DNA of 64,000 nucleotides from Steinernema hermaphroditum (lineage: Eukaryota > Nematoda > Chromadorea > Rhabditida > Steinernematidae). Made by a program: the position numbers and the translations under genes. The DNA lies in assembly GCA_030435675.1 (NCBI GenBank), contig CM059625.1, positions 310,001-374,000 of the forward strand, given 5' to 3'. The number at the start of each line of letters is the position of its first letter. Positions within the stretch are counted from its first letter, which is position 1. Below the pieces are notes generated by a model. The model was not told the origin of the DNA. It saw only the letters and a list, made by a program, of their open reading frames with translations, and did not search any database. Positions 21,933 to 34,069 of this stretch are shown here, in pieces.

Positions 21933-24431
21933 GCTTCGACGATTCATACATGCCTTGTGACACGCGCCGCCATCGACCGCCTCGACATCAGCACCGCGTC
22001 AGGAATGAAGTCTGTAGCAAGTGTCATTCTCTGTTCTCTCCATTTGCGTTGTCATGCAAGGCGAGCCTTTTATACATGAGATAAAGTAAAAGTCGTACAA
22101 AATACAATCAAACCGTGATTGCTGACAGTGCGTGCAAAAATAGGAAGTTCACTTGACAAACAACTGAATAGAATCGGCACAAAACATTTTGACTATGTGT
22201 GCACGTCTTTATGTTCGCCTCCAATGCGTTCTTAATTCAACTTCCAATGACAATTGCGCGACCAGTGAGCTTTTTCTTACTTAATTAGTAGAGTAACTGC
22301 TGTTCTTTGTGTGGGCTCCTGATGGCGTTGTTCAATCCAGACCAAAGATTGTATCATATACATTTGGAAGGTTTCATTAATTGCTTTTAGCGTTACCTCA
22401 TAGCACAATGGTATTAATTGCTTTTCCTGGATATTGCTACCTTCCTACGCAAGAGAGTGCTCACTGTCTGAGAGTTGTTGTCACATTTCAACATGCAGGT
22501 GTAATAAAGTTCTTTCAGGGACTTTCCCGCAAACATTACGTTTCTCAACGGTCATAAATTTCGAAATGCGCACGAATCCTGCCAGGTGAATTTTAATGTC
22601 GTGCAAGGACAACAATGGCTTTTTTGGCACAGCCGGATTCAAAATATTTTTTTTGTTTCTTGAACTCAAACTCAAACTAAAAAATCGACATCGATTCTTT
22701 GTCAGACTGTGAACATGAACTGAAACTTTATGAAATTTTAATGAGATCTTTCGACTCTAAATATGTCGCTTAGAAACTAGTTTTCTTTGTGCTCGGACTA
22801 AACCTATTATATTGAGAAAAGCATGCAACGACGCACGAGGGGTAAGGCGTTCTCTACGGTCGCCCACGTCACAGGGAAGAAGGAAGCAAATGGGGAAACG
22901 GCTAACACATATGAATTGAAATCCGCCATTTACCTAATTACCGTAATTGCTGCTACGCTCACAAGAAAGCACTTACGCAAAATTGTCGATTATTGAGGTC
23001 CTTGAATAGTATGTAGCTGCCTTTTTTCAAGGAGTAACAAACAACTCATACGCACAATTGACATGACAGGGACTCTAAATGATGTACAGCATGTGACTTT
23101 GATGGAAAATTACTGTGAAAGTGACAGCTCCATTTTGGACCTTTATCTACATTCATACTATACTCCAGCAAGTTACAGCATATATATAACGAACGTGGTC
23201 AATTGTTAGAAATATTATACCAATTATTATACCCTGTCACTGTTCATTATAAATGATACTTGGAAGTATATTGGAAGTAACTACTGTACTTATCTGCGAA
23301 TATTGTTATATCGAAAAGATTAAAAGCGATGAGCGATATTGACAAGATGACGCACAGAACCTCATAGCACATCATATCACAAACAGAAACGGATTATTAT
23401 AACATTAATGATAAGCTTCCCTTTACCGCAAAGCGATATATTATTTTCCATGAGCATGACCAACATACATTAATACCAATGTGATTAGCTTGTCAATCGA
23501 ATTTATGAGTCACAAAGATCAGTACGATTAGCGCGAAGGGTCTTTCAGTATAAAAACACATGAAAGTCATCCATCGAAAGGCATATGTGTTACCATGAAA
23601 AGAGGAGCAATGAAAATGCGCAACATGTCTTAGTTTCTATTTTCAAACGCGGAGATAAAGTTTGTATGATGCCAGACAAGACGCGGACTCAAAATAACGC
23701 TTCAATTAATCCTACTGCCAACGAGGGATGAAATAGCGAACAGTGTGGCTAACTGGTCTAACAAAATGTGTTTACACTAAAAAGTTTTATAGTGCGTTAG
23801 TGGAATGATTGAACATGGCATCAGAAATTCGGTTTTAGAGTGATTGGACATTCCGAGCCGAACCACATCGCGCCAATAAAACCGTCAACACTGACCACCC
23901 GCGCCTCAAAAGCCGAAGATCGGCTCCAACTCCAAAGTGAGCGCCACCTGAGCGATGGGTTTCCTATTGGCCCGCTGAGACCGATGGTCACTTTACTTCC
24001 GGATTCAGCCTCTTCACCGCTTCGAAGCCTGTTAACAATTATGGGACAGCTATTTTCAAGACCGACGTTGTGTTCGGAACCAAAGAAGGAAGAGAAGCAA
24101 CCACTGCGGTGATCAGCAGTTCTTCTTTTGCATTATGAAATGTATTGCATGGTTAACACCATTAAACGAAGATTAAATGAAATTCTCATTGCGCTTCTTA
24201 CGAAGCAAGGCGATGATGAAGTATGCAAAAGTCTGAACCTAAATTCAGAATTGTCGTTCAACTCAGCGTCACGGATGCTTAAGGGGAAACTTAAAATGGC
24301 TGCCTGTACTTAATTGATTTACCGAGTTTTAGCCGCGTAAAAAGACTTCTGACTACTACATATTTGCTAATAGAGCCCAAATTTTTGGTCGCAAGGTAAT
24401 GTAAAAAAGAACCATTTTTGCCCAATTGCAC

Positions 24432-24486
24432 AATCTAAGTGGTAGAATGATCGAGATTTAAGTGGTAAATCTAAGTGGTAGAATGA
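24432..24486 (+). repeat. Short direct repeat cluster
   Basis: AATCTAAGTGGTAGAATGA occurs at 24432-24450 and 24468-24486, with a partial unit (ATTTAAGTGGTA) between them. Confidence 0.65.
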
Positions 24487-26597
24487 AACTGCGAAAAATA
24501 TGCCGAAAAATACATGCGATATTACTAAGTAAAATAGGTGATTATAATGCTTTTTCACATATACGTGTATTATTGGCAGTAAATACCGATTAGTTACATG
24601 TCTTCCGTTTGCAAACGATGCAGTTGATATGCATAAAATAGTACGTCGGTCTTGTGTTTCGTGTTTTTTTGACTAGTAGCAGCATCGCGCTGTCGAAGTG
24701 ATTTCAATTTATTTAAAATATTAGTGGCCATAAAATGGTGCTCACCTACACAATGGCTATGTAAGTGTCGGTTGTCGGAGCGCCAGAAATCCGTAAAATA
24801 CCTTGTTGATGTTTGCCATAGACACATCGAACTGCGCAGTTAACAATGAATTGCTTTCTCTGCAATTCAATAGAGCGATTATTCTATTGTTGCGTTTTGT
24901 GGCTAAGCGCAAACAGAATAGTTCACTATTGTTTATTACGGTATTCGCTCTACTGTAGTTCATCTTTTATAATTCATCCACAGCTTTTCATGGTCGTCCT
25001 GTTGCTGATTAACTTAATGATGTACCCCACCGATCTGTTTTTTTTTGTATAATTTTTCCACGATTTCGCAAAATAGTCTCGTATGGAGCGGGCATGCACT
25101 TTAGGAAATAGGCTGAATTACAAAAAGAGACAAGGAAGTTAGCAGACAATAATTCGCTTAGCAAATGGGCTCATGAATGAATTTGTGTGACGCACTTTGC
25201 GAGCGCAGCTTACACAATTTCGTATACCATCGCCTTTTTATCGTGTAATTAGCGCTAAAACATAATGATGAACCGAAAGCGACAAAAAATACGACCGCAG
25301 AAGAGTTCTTCCTTTAAGCTGGGATAATTTTGGTAGTGGTACATTTTTGGATCTACGTAGTCCTACTTTACCACAACATCGCTTGGAAACATACTTGCAT
25401 TCCAACCAGGAGGTCGAAAATTGCATCTAAATAGTTTTTATTGTAAACTGAACAAATCATTTTAATACACTAAACAAGCATTGAACTAATCAGCCTTTTT
25501 TCGTACACAAAACGGGAGAACTACTCTTTGGGAGAGAGAAACATGTACTATGAAGACCATCTTCTCTTCGTTTAGCAACGGAGTATCCATGCTTTCGAGA
25601 CACGCTTAATCATGTTGGTGGATTCGTTGCCGTGGAAGTCTACGGATCGTAGTCATAGGAATGAACATAAAGCGATTAAAGAGTCCACTGATATTTAGAT
25701 GGCAGACAAGCCGGCGAGGAAGACGCATTTATTTGTTTCTAAAGGAAAGCCGGCCAATGATGTATGGTGTGTCTGCATTGAACGAAGATAAAGCAGTATC
25801 TATGTCCGCCACAGATTATCTATTCGTCCGGCCCTCATTAAAAAGTTACCTATACATACACTAGGAAACTTATGCCTTATTCGACACAACCATATAATTT
25901 CCTGGGTGATAAAAGCTGAAAATGTGGAAAGCTGTCGCGAGTTGGATAGCAAACAAGACTGAAACCGCCAAAAGGAAAGTGACTTGTAAAACCCGTCATG
26001 TGCTTCCATGAATTTTTAACGGTATCGACGTGACGGCACCATTAATGTCTGGCCGTACTGGTACCAAAACATTTTATATCGGAGTCCTTTAGTAAGGATT
26101 GTCGTAGAGAGTAAGGATGCTTGACTGCTACCGCAAATGTCGTACATGAAGGCAGAGTGAAATCATGAACGTAGTAAGATTGTAATTAGGTGCTAATTTT
26201 ATGGTTGAATGATTTAGATTGTTTTTTTTTGTGAAGAATTTGCACATTTGTTATTTATCTCCGCACTTCCTGCTTTTGTTATTTGTAAATATATACTGAC
26301 GTAACAAGTGGTATCCCAAACACAACTACTCGGCTTTCATGATGGAAAAATCTATGAAACTATTATTTTGCTATTATTCCATTTTTCCACAACACTGATA
26401 TGTTAAAATCCTAAAAATATTGCAGGACTGCTATTCCTAATAGCACAGACCGCTACAACTTTGCGTTGCACCACTGAAAGGAATTTCTCAATTTTATTTT
26501 ATCAATAACAAATTAATATATTAATGAGCAGATCGATTGCAAATGGCAACAGATGTCATGACTTCTGGTTTCTTTCTAAGCGTTTGTTCTCAAATGC

Positions 26598-27546
26598 TTA
26601 ACCTCGCTGACGGATCTGGGCAGCCTGACTGATGTCATTCAGGAATCGCTTGAAAGCATTGGGATCCTTGATGCACTTCTGGGTTTTGTCTTGAAGGTGG
26701 TACTTGCATACGTCGACCCAGAGACGAGCGCATCCCAATTTTCGGTCTTTCCCATCGGTGAACGAGAACGTCAGCCAGTATTCGTTCTAAATGTGTGTTG
26801 TCAGAGCTTAATATGGTACAGCAACGGTACCGATTGAAGAGGTCCGAAGAAACTCTTGGGGAGATCTTCAGCGGAAAAGACCTTACTGAAAGTCATAGTC
26901 CAGTGCCCCTTAGGTGGAGGGCAGAGCTTGTTGTTCCGCAGGAAATCCTCCGCCTTGCGGTCGTTGACGTACTTGTGTGCCGACTTCACAGTCTCTTGGC
27001 ACTTGTCAAGCATGTCACAGTATCGGCTCAAATTCAATTATTTATGAATGAACGGAAATGTCAATTCGTACCAAGATCCTACACCGTCGCAGCCATCAAT
27101 AATATTCCATCCTTGGCAAGGGATCACTTGCCATCCTTTAGAACCCTGCTTGTTCTGGACAGAATGGCGCACTTCGAGATCCATTTCGATTTTGTCAACT
27201 GGCAGATCCTCATTAACGTCCATGGTCACGTTGAAGAAGATAGGTCCTGGAAAACGAGGGAAAGCAGGCCAGATGACGATGTTGCTGACATTCACAACGT
27301 AATTGGTCCACTGAAAACGGTTCTTGAAAGTTAAAATCAAGCATATCCTACCTGTTCGCTGGCACATCTGCTGAACTGCCATCCGCGAATAACAACTCCG
27401 TGGGGACCAGTGGTGGTTTTCTCCCAGAAGGGCTGAACCCCAGGTAGAGCCTCTTCCCAAGCACGAGCTAGTGGCGATTGCGCATACACAACGTTTGAAA
27501 TGGACAATACTACCAGCAACGCTGTTAAACCTGCCGCAGCCACCAT
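26598..27546 (-). CDS. GM2-activator-like secreted lipid-binding protein (ML fold)
   Basis: Four exons (27352-27546, 27072-27310, 26831-27026, 26598-26786) encode 272 residues. Residues 1-23 form a signal peptide (MVAAAGLTALLVVLSISNVV). The mature protein follows the GM2 activator cysteine pattern: FSRCA near the start, WQVIPCQ, DGCDGVGSC, YCDMLDKC, NKLCPPPKGHW and KLGCARLWVD. These match the order of the mammalian protein, which presents glycolipids to lysosomal hydrolases. At 272 residues it is longer than the mammalian 193, with an extra N-terminal segment and a C-terminal tail with more cysteines. In nematodes the ligand is unknown; extracellular or lysosomal lipid transfer is inference. 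One acceptor is an unusual TTGAG (before 27026), accepted because phase and the conserved GSC junction demand it. Confidence 0.85.
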
Positions 27547-29555
27547 CTATAATCTGCAATATCAATTTTGGCATTGCTTTCAAAACGGACAACCACGCGA
27601 CACTATCACCACAGGAGCACCTTTGTGTTGGTCGTCACGCATCACGGGGGGATCTGCGCAGGTCCGCACTGACCGACAGTGACCAAATCTGGGTCGACGC
27701 AAGCGGAAAAATAGGGGCACTGAACTCTGTATACGTATCGGTGGGGAGTCGTCTTGGGTGGATCTGGATATTAAGACGCCAACTGTTTGGTGGCGAAAAA
27801 GACGATTTGAAATCTAAATGCAATTGTTGACACTTGTGAGCGAGTGAACAAATTGCAGCTTACGGCTCTCTAGCTTTTGTTGTAATGGTTGTGTTAGCGC
27901 TAAGACATGACTGCTCAACTTATTTATCTAGTAGTGACCACTGATCCAGATCGGCTATAACAGCAGTGTAAAGTTAATGAGAAATTGCTGGAATAAGTTG
28001 CTCAAAATGGTAATTCCGTTATGGAATCAACCTGCAAAAGGTCTCACCATACTGAAAACGTCCAACATTATGACGTTTTACAAAAATGAAATAATATGGA
28101 TACCAATTTGGCAAGTTAGAAAATTTGTCGAGAAGGGTAAGCCTTATTCCTGATTACAGTCAATAACAGCCTTTATGCTTAAGCTGTCTTGAACTCCGCT
28201 CCTGGCGGGTCGGCTCCATGATCCCTCAGGAGGAGGCCAAACAATCGCCAATATGCATACGGTGAAGAAAATTCCGGGAAGAACCAGTAAACTTAACGTC
28301 ATATTATCGAAGATTACATACAATTGTCAACAATAGTTTTACGCATGCCAATACCCATATGAACAAGAAACTGCTGCCGTTTGCACTTGCGCGAATTTTA
28401 ATGACACAGCGTGGGCTTACCGGCGATGGACTACAGGATGTGTTCGACGAATTATGGCTATGGCAATATCAATCCCGATTTTATGCGTCAAATAAAACGT
28501 GTTGGATAATTCGATAATGAACGTCACTAAATTGAAGAGTTTGTCAAGGGTTTGGTTAAAAACGGGTTTCTCCTCCCGAATTTCGCGTGGATTAAATGTT
28601 GAGAACAGATTGGTAGATCTGCCCGTAGTGCTGAGACGATCTGACTGATCCCTGATTCATCAAATTCACTTGAAAAACTCAGGGTGCTGTTAAAAAGAAT
28701 ATTTAACAAATAGATATCACTCAACCTCATGTATAATACTAACATGTATAAAGTGATACAGAATGACTTGATAAAGAATGATACAGATTTCCGAATAGTG
28801 AAATAAATATGAAAAATTCAATTTCCGCTACAACCGAGCGCCGAAATGTATGGCTGGCGTTTTCGGCGAGTGTAACCCAGAAAAGTGATTCCACGTGAAA
28901 CAGGCAATCGTGTAGTGCTCAGGACAGTTAACAAGCAAACATACAAAAAAACGTGAACCGTATAATGGTCGGTTGAGATTGATTAAGAGTGAAGTGGTTT
29001 AGAGTGTTTCCGACAGAGAATGAACAAATTCATTTCTGGTTTGGATGGGTTCAGTGATATCCAGGTTTGCATTCTTCAGGGCCGAAAATGTAACCTCAGT
29101 TAAAACAGCTGTTCAACTTTTGCGCCAGTATTCTACACGCTATCATCTTATCACAGGAAGGCGTTCGTTGGGCTTCGTATGTAGAAGTACATATATACAC
29201 CCAGTAGCGTCGTAAAGACCGCGGAGTAATTTTGTAGGATTTAAACCCGAGCCGCAGCAAGCGAAATCAAAAGTGAGAACGTTTGCGGGAAAGTTAGCCA
29301 ACGAAGTCAATTCCGAAGACCAAGAACCGGCTATCCGAGAGATTTGAACATCAGTGCAAAACCAAAACCTGTTTTGCTTTCGTTAGTAGTTACTCATGTT
29401 ATGCACGAGTCTTACGAAAGCCCATAAAAGTGTAAATTAAGGATTGTATGTGAATATCATAAATTTCATTTTTTACATGCGAAATTATGCCACGTTTATG
29501 TCACTGACATTTTCAATGCACCAACCCAATAGGAACCGCGCTGTGCGAAATTATA
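27547..29555. other. Intergenic region with one small open frame
   Basis: Upstream flank of the GM2-activator-like gene, including its promoter on the minus strand. Apart from the 52-codon frame at 28144-28302 and the transposon border at 29554 I see no feature. Short open frames at 27471-27830 overlap the first exon of the gene in antisense. Confidence 0.45.
28144..28302 (-). CDS. Possible 52-residue membrane or secreted micropeptide
   Basis: The minus-strand frame from ATG 28302-28300 to TAA at 28144 encodes 52 residues. The first 23 are a strong hydrophobic segment (MTLSLLVLPGIFFTVCILAI) followed by VWPPPEG and a polar tail with a cysteine near the end. This could be a single-pass micropeptide or a signal-bearing first exon. 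I do not recognise a family, and a frame this short occurs by chance, so support rests on the membrane-segment and proline boundary pattern. Confidence 0.3.
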   Translation of the reverse strand: MTLSLLVLPGIFFTVCILAIVWPPPEGSWSRPARSGVQDSLSIKAVIDCNQE

Positions 29556-30200
29556 CACTGCTGGACAAAAGTATAGGCCACCCCCCTTATTCGGCAGTTT
29601 GGAGGGCTAGCGGCAACTTTTAAAAATACCGACTACCCCACGTGAAAAAGCGTCGCGAAAAACATAGGTTCCATGGGGAAAGACGAAATTCCTGGAAGAG
29701 AAACAAATGTAAAAACGTTCAAATAAATCTGAGGCCCATTTTCAGCTGGACAAAAGTATAGGCCACCCTAGACATTTGCTTCGCATTTAATTCGTATTTA
29801 ATTGGTAACAAGCCCTGTTTTCACTGTTATTCACTGAAACTGTGTTTCGCGGCTATTCTATTGCAATGAGTGAAGGCGCGCGCCTTACAGAGCTCGAAAA
29901 GGACAAAATTGAAGAGCTCCATTCTGAACACATGCCTACATGGAAACATGATAGGTAGGTGGCCACACTTTCTTCACTAACAGACTCCAAACCATGCAAA
30001 ACACCGTCTTCGATATCGCGGATTACTTAGAAGTAAAAATTATACCATTTCAGTGCTTATAGGCATCACTCCCACTTCAAAACTTAGAACCCCAACATGA
30101 CCTGCATTCTTGTTCGGGTCCCAGAACGATCTGGAAGATGGAATTTTCAGCTTATTCCATCACTACCACATTGTAGAGCGTATGCGAAAACCCCTGCTTC
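29556..30200 (+). repeat. Left arm of foldback element
   Basis: Pairs with 30355-30873 in inverted orientation. It is longer than the right arm because it retains the segment around 29813-29930 with the transposase start codon. Confidence 0.8.
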
Positions 30201-30354
30201 GGTTTTTTTCCGATGAAAAACGGAGTAAATGCGAATTCTGGGCGTGGACATCTCGTAACATGGAATTTGCAATGGAAAAAGGTCGTTTTTCAAAAGATTT
30301 TGGAAAACCCGGCTGTGTTTCATCCGTAATGTTAGATAATTAGCAGAAGATCAC

Positions 30355-30873
30355 CGGAAGGGGTTTTCGCATACGCTCTACAACGTGGTAGTGATGGAAT
30401 AAGCTGAAAATTCCATCTTCCAGATCGTTCTGGGACCCGAACAAGAATGCAGGTCATGTTAGGGTTCTAAGTTTTGAAGGAGCAGTGATGCTCAGAAGCA
30501 CTGAAATGGTATAATTTTCACTCTTATGTAATCTGCGGCGCCGAAAACGGTGTTTTGCGTAGTTTGGAGTCTGTTAGCGAAGAAGGTGTGGCCATCTACC
30601 TATCATGTTTCCATGTAGGCATGTGTTCAGAATTAAATACGAATTAAATGCGAAGCAAATGTCTAGGGTGGCCTATACTTTTGTCCAGCTGAAAATGGGT
30701 ATCAGATTTATTTGAACGTTTTTACATTTGTTTCTCTTCCAGGGATTTCGTCTTTCCCCATGGAACCTATGTTTTTCGCGACGCTTTTTCACGTGGGGTA
30801 GTCGGTATTTTCAAAAGTTGCCGCTAGCCCTCCAAACTGCCGAATAGGGGGCCTATACTTTTGTCCAGCAGTG
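30355..30873 (-). repeat. Right arm of foldback element
   Basis: Inverted copy of the left arm. Relative to it, about 128 bases are missing between GTATTTAATT and CTGAACACATG on its minus strand. Confidence 0.8.
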
Positions 30874-30875
30874 TA

Positions 30876-31750
30876 GTTGTTTAGCAGTGATTATTAGTTG
30901 TAGGCAAACCTGCAAAATATGATTTATATTTTCTTCAAATATCTCGGAATCGTCTTTCTCAAATATTTTTACACTGAATGAATTAAGTATGCACTAAACT
31001 AATTTTTTGAGCAGTCAGTTCAAGAAATGTGTAGCAAATGCGCGGACGTATCTAGAAACCCTAGACAACTGAGTCCATACCTAATCAGGAATTTGCTTTT
31101 GCAGTTTCGAGTCAGGACGATTGACAAAGGAACGTGACAAACAGGCGCATGGATAGTTTGGCGCCATTTCCATTACTGTCCTGACACGTAAATCACTAGA
31201 CATATGCCATAAGCCGGAATCTAAGCCAATTCTAAATGTTACGCTGTGCGCAAAAAGCGAACATGTGGCTAAGTTCGGTCGCCTGTCAAGCTTCACTGGA
31301 ATACAATGAAAATGAGTCTAGTGGCTGGTCATCCCTTTGGCTATGGTCATTTCTCAGAATATCGGACAGTGAGTGGTGTGACCCTCGATGATAAACGAGG
31401 TCATTAGAAGATCATCATCATCTCAAGCAGAGATTATCGGGTAGTGAACTCTATTAGGATTTCGTGATTTGTTGCGAACTTACGTAGTAGCGTTTCTTCG
31501 GCAGAAATTTAAGCCGCAATTTATTGTCCGCCAGATGAGACCCACGAACTGGTTTCTTCGCAGACACACTCAGTGCATCCTGTACATCGTTCGCCCAACC
31601 TTTCGAACCTGTTCTTTTCCTGAGTGTCTACTTGGTGCAGCGCGCTTTCCTTTATGCTTGCTCATTTGCATAACCGCTGAGTTCCATAAACGCTCGTCTC
31701 CTACTGTTTGATCTTTTCTATTTAGATTTTGCGTCGCATAATCACCGTTA
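30876..31750. other. Intergenic, nothing recognised
   Basis: About 870 bp between the foldback element and the next gene. It should contain that gene's promoter. An acceptor-like TTTAG ends at 31725, 25 nt before its ATG, and may be a trans-splice site. Confidence 0.45.
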
Positions 31751-32932
31751 ATGAATATTTTTTCGCCTCTTCTGTTGGTACTGGCCAGCGTTGGTAATCG
31801 TCAATATTTTCGAGGTTTATCCATAATCTTCTTGTTCAGCGAATGCCCAAATTAATCTTGGGACATTCAATCTAAATCCTAATGCTGACGGTGGCATCGA
31901 TCTTGGATTTAACCAAATGGCCAATATCTTTGGTTTTGGTGGAGACCGCGGGATCCAGTTCCAAACCGGAAGACGAGGATTCAACGCACGAAGTATGTTC
32001 ATTAATCTACACTAGGCTTATGTAACGATTTCAGCAACTGGCGGTGCGATCGTCGGAAATGAACGCATCGGAGTCGACTCGAACGTTGGGGTTGGTGAAG
32101 GTCAAGGTCTCAATTTGGGTAGCATGTTGCAAGTAGGTTTTTTAACTTTGTGCCAACGATCAGTTATAGCATATTTCGCAATATTACTCAAGCTATTACG
32201 AACATGTTGGAGTACTGGAATAGCAGCTTAATTGTATTAGGTTCCGTGTGGTTCCGTTTGTAGTAAAACGTATCATATGAAGTGCATTTTAATGGGTCTA
32301 ATTTTTATGAGCTACCGCAATCTCAGAAATCGTGATGGGTTTTTTTTTACACTGAATGTGTTAAAAACGTGAAACGCGGAAGGCAGTGAAGCTTCCTTAA
32401 TACCATTAAAATGATTTCGCGCGAACCCATTTCGTTGTTTTTATTCCATCCAAATACATGTCGGCGCACTATGATACGCTTGCTATAATCCGCTGTTGAA
32501 ACATCCATATGAAAAGACATTTTTTTATAGCTCGGCAATCGTCCCACAGTGAACCCGCTTGGCGATTTGGTGAACAATGTTGGTCGGTTCTTCAACAGTT
32601 TGGTGCCACAACGCGTAACACCAATGCCATACAGTGCGACGGGTGTGATCGCACCAGAGGTTGCTGCCGCAATGACACCACGTCCAGGATCCCAGAGAAG
32701 GACCAGCAGTTCCTGGGAGAACAACGGCGATGAGGAAGAGATTCCACTGCGAATTACAACTGAAGGACGACGGGGCGGCAATCGTAACATGCAAGAACGC
32801 AACAGTGCGGAGACAGGAGGTATCCATTATTTTAATTTATACTGTTGATCCATAAAAAATGGCCGATGTTGTAAACATGTCATAATTTCACGACGTTTAC
32901 TCCTAGGGCATAACCGATGGGCGCGTTACTGA
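31751..32932 (+). CDS. Secreted glycine-rich nematode protein, unknown function
   Basis: Exons 31751-31793, 31840-31992, 32035-32132, 32531-32819 and probably 32907-32932 give about 202 residues. Residues 1-17 (MNIFSPLLLVLASVANA) are a signal peptide. The mature part is rich in Gly and Asn (INLGTFNLNPNADGGIDLGF, then MANIFGFGGDRGIQF), followed by a serine- and arginine-rich acidic tail. It has no cysteine. I do not recognise a named family; the style is that of small structural or luminal secreted proteins of nematodes. The first four exons join in phase and look sound. The last is uncertain: the splice to 32907 ends after eight residues, whereas another frame of the same exon stays open for 30 codons. 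Confidence 0.65.
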
Positions 32933-33892
32933 GTACAGTGAACTCACGCCTTACACCATGATTGGCGGCTTGTACGTTACATTCCTCTTTTGTTAGAGGT
33001 CCATTCTTTCACGATGGTCATTTTTTGGCACCTCGAGAGAGCGAAATGCGAAGTGATGTATGGACTTCCTATATTAACATTTGTGTGATGGACAGTGACT
33101 GCCTTATATCACATACATATTTGTGTCCTCCCTACCGAATGCACCTATCGCTGCGCTCGTCGTTTATCACAGCATGGGCTAATCTCAAAAAGATGGCCTT
33201 TTCGGATCACCATGTCCCGTTACCTTCACTGTTTCCAAATGATTAAGTAATATAATAAGGAACGGTGACATGCAGCAGATAGCCATCGCTCACAGCTACC
33301 ATGCCCACATAGTGACTTCACGAGCTCTTTTCTATTTCACGGAAATAAAGTCCAAATGTGAAAAAATGACCCTCGCATTACCAAAAAGTCAGACTAACCG
33401 AGACCATGTGTTTCCAAATTGACCTTCACAATGTCTCTCCACTTTGAGCTGTGAGACTGCTGTTTGCTGTTCGTATAGAGCTCTCTGAGTTCTATCTTAC
33501 TGTCATCTGTACGCATCCGTAAATGAAGAGATCAGAGAAAGCCACTCAAAATAATGTGAAGAGGTCGAAAATTGGACGAAAAATATTTTTCGGTTTTAAA
33601 CCCTTGTATTCCACGATTGAGGAATCAGGATGTTGGCCGTAAAGTGGGCTGAAGTTGTACATAAGAGTGATGAATACCTTGACTGAAATCTTCGTGTTTT
33701 GTCTCAGTAAATTATCAAAAAATAATCGGCCATTTTTATGGATCAACCCTATAGTTAATTATGAGATGGTGATGCTAGGCAGTTGCTGGAAAACTAGATA
33801 TCCAAGCCCTTTGATAATATCAGAAGATATGAGCAGTGTTCAATAACATGATGCAAAAATAGAAAACATCCAGATATGGGCATGTCCTCTAG

Positions 33893-34069
33893 CTACCTTG
33901 TTTTTTCAAGGTTTTCAAGAAAACTGATTCCTCAGCGATATTTTTCTTGATGTACGTACTTACAAGAGCAACTCGTTCTGCATACCTTCCAAAAAAAATT
34001 TCGAAATTTTTTTCAGAAAAATATCGCTGAGGATATCGCTATCTTAAAGACCTTGAAAAAACAGGGTGG
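33893..34069. repeat. Hairpin (foldback) repeat, MITE-like
   Basis: The left arm 33893-33949 contains CTTGTTTTTTCAAGG and CCTCAGCGATATTTTTCT; the right arm 34014-34069 contains their reverse complements, AGAAAAATATCGCTGAGG and CCTTGAAAAAACAGGG. The arms are roughly 80 percent alike, with a 64-bp loop. No clear target duplication was found. Confidence 0.65.

Larger units (their letters stand above)
18597..26597. other. Long intergenic region with scattered repeats
   Basis: Eight kilobases with no gene I can support. It holds a TATA-like site near 19263, the second copy of a dispersed repeat at 20571, a GC-richer patch at 21660-22070 with a short tandem repeat, and a short repeat cluster at 24432-24486. 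The longer open frames (for example 21028-21324, 21528-21896, 23840-24112) show no domains and often overlap on both strands. The 23850-24110 patch is GC-richer and could be a decayed gene. Confidence 0.45.
29556..30873. mobile_element. Foldback element derived from a Tc1/mariner transposon
   Basis: A 1318-bp element flanked by TA (29554-29555 and 30874-30875). It begins CACTGCTGGACAAAAGTATA and ends with the reverse complement. The left arm, about 29556-30200, and the right arm, about 30355-30873, are reverse complements almost throughout, leaving a loop of about 150 bp. The left arm alone has about 128 extra bases with a transposase start (MSEGARLTELEKDKIEELHS at 29866). The loop region reads FFSDEKR then FWAW, resembling the first catalytic block of Tc1-type transposases. 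The terminal motif recurs internally in each arm, near 29747 and 30680, so the repeats are nested. Confidence 0.85.

Noticed and set aside
26795..27334. 179-codon plus-strand frame
   Set aside because: Antisense to exons 2 and 3 of the GM2-activator-like gene, which has a signal peptide, conserved cysteines and phased introns.
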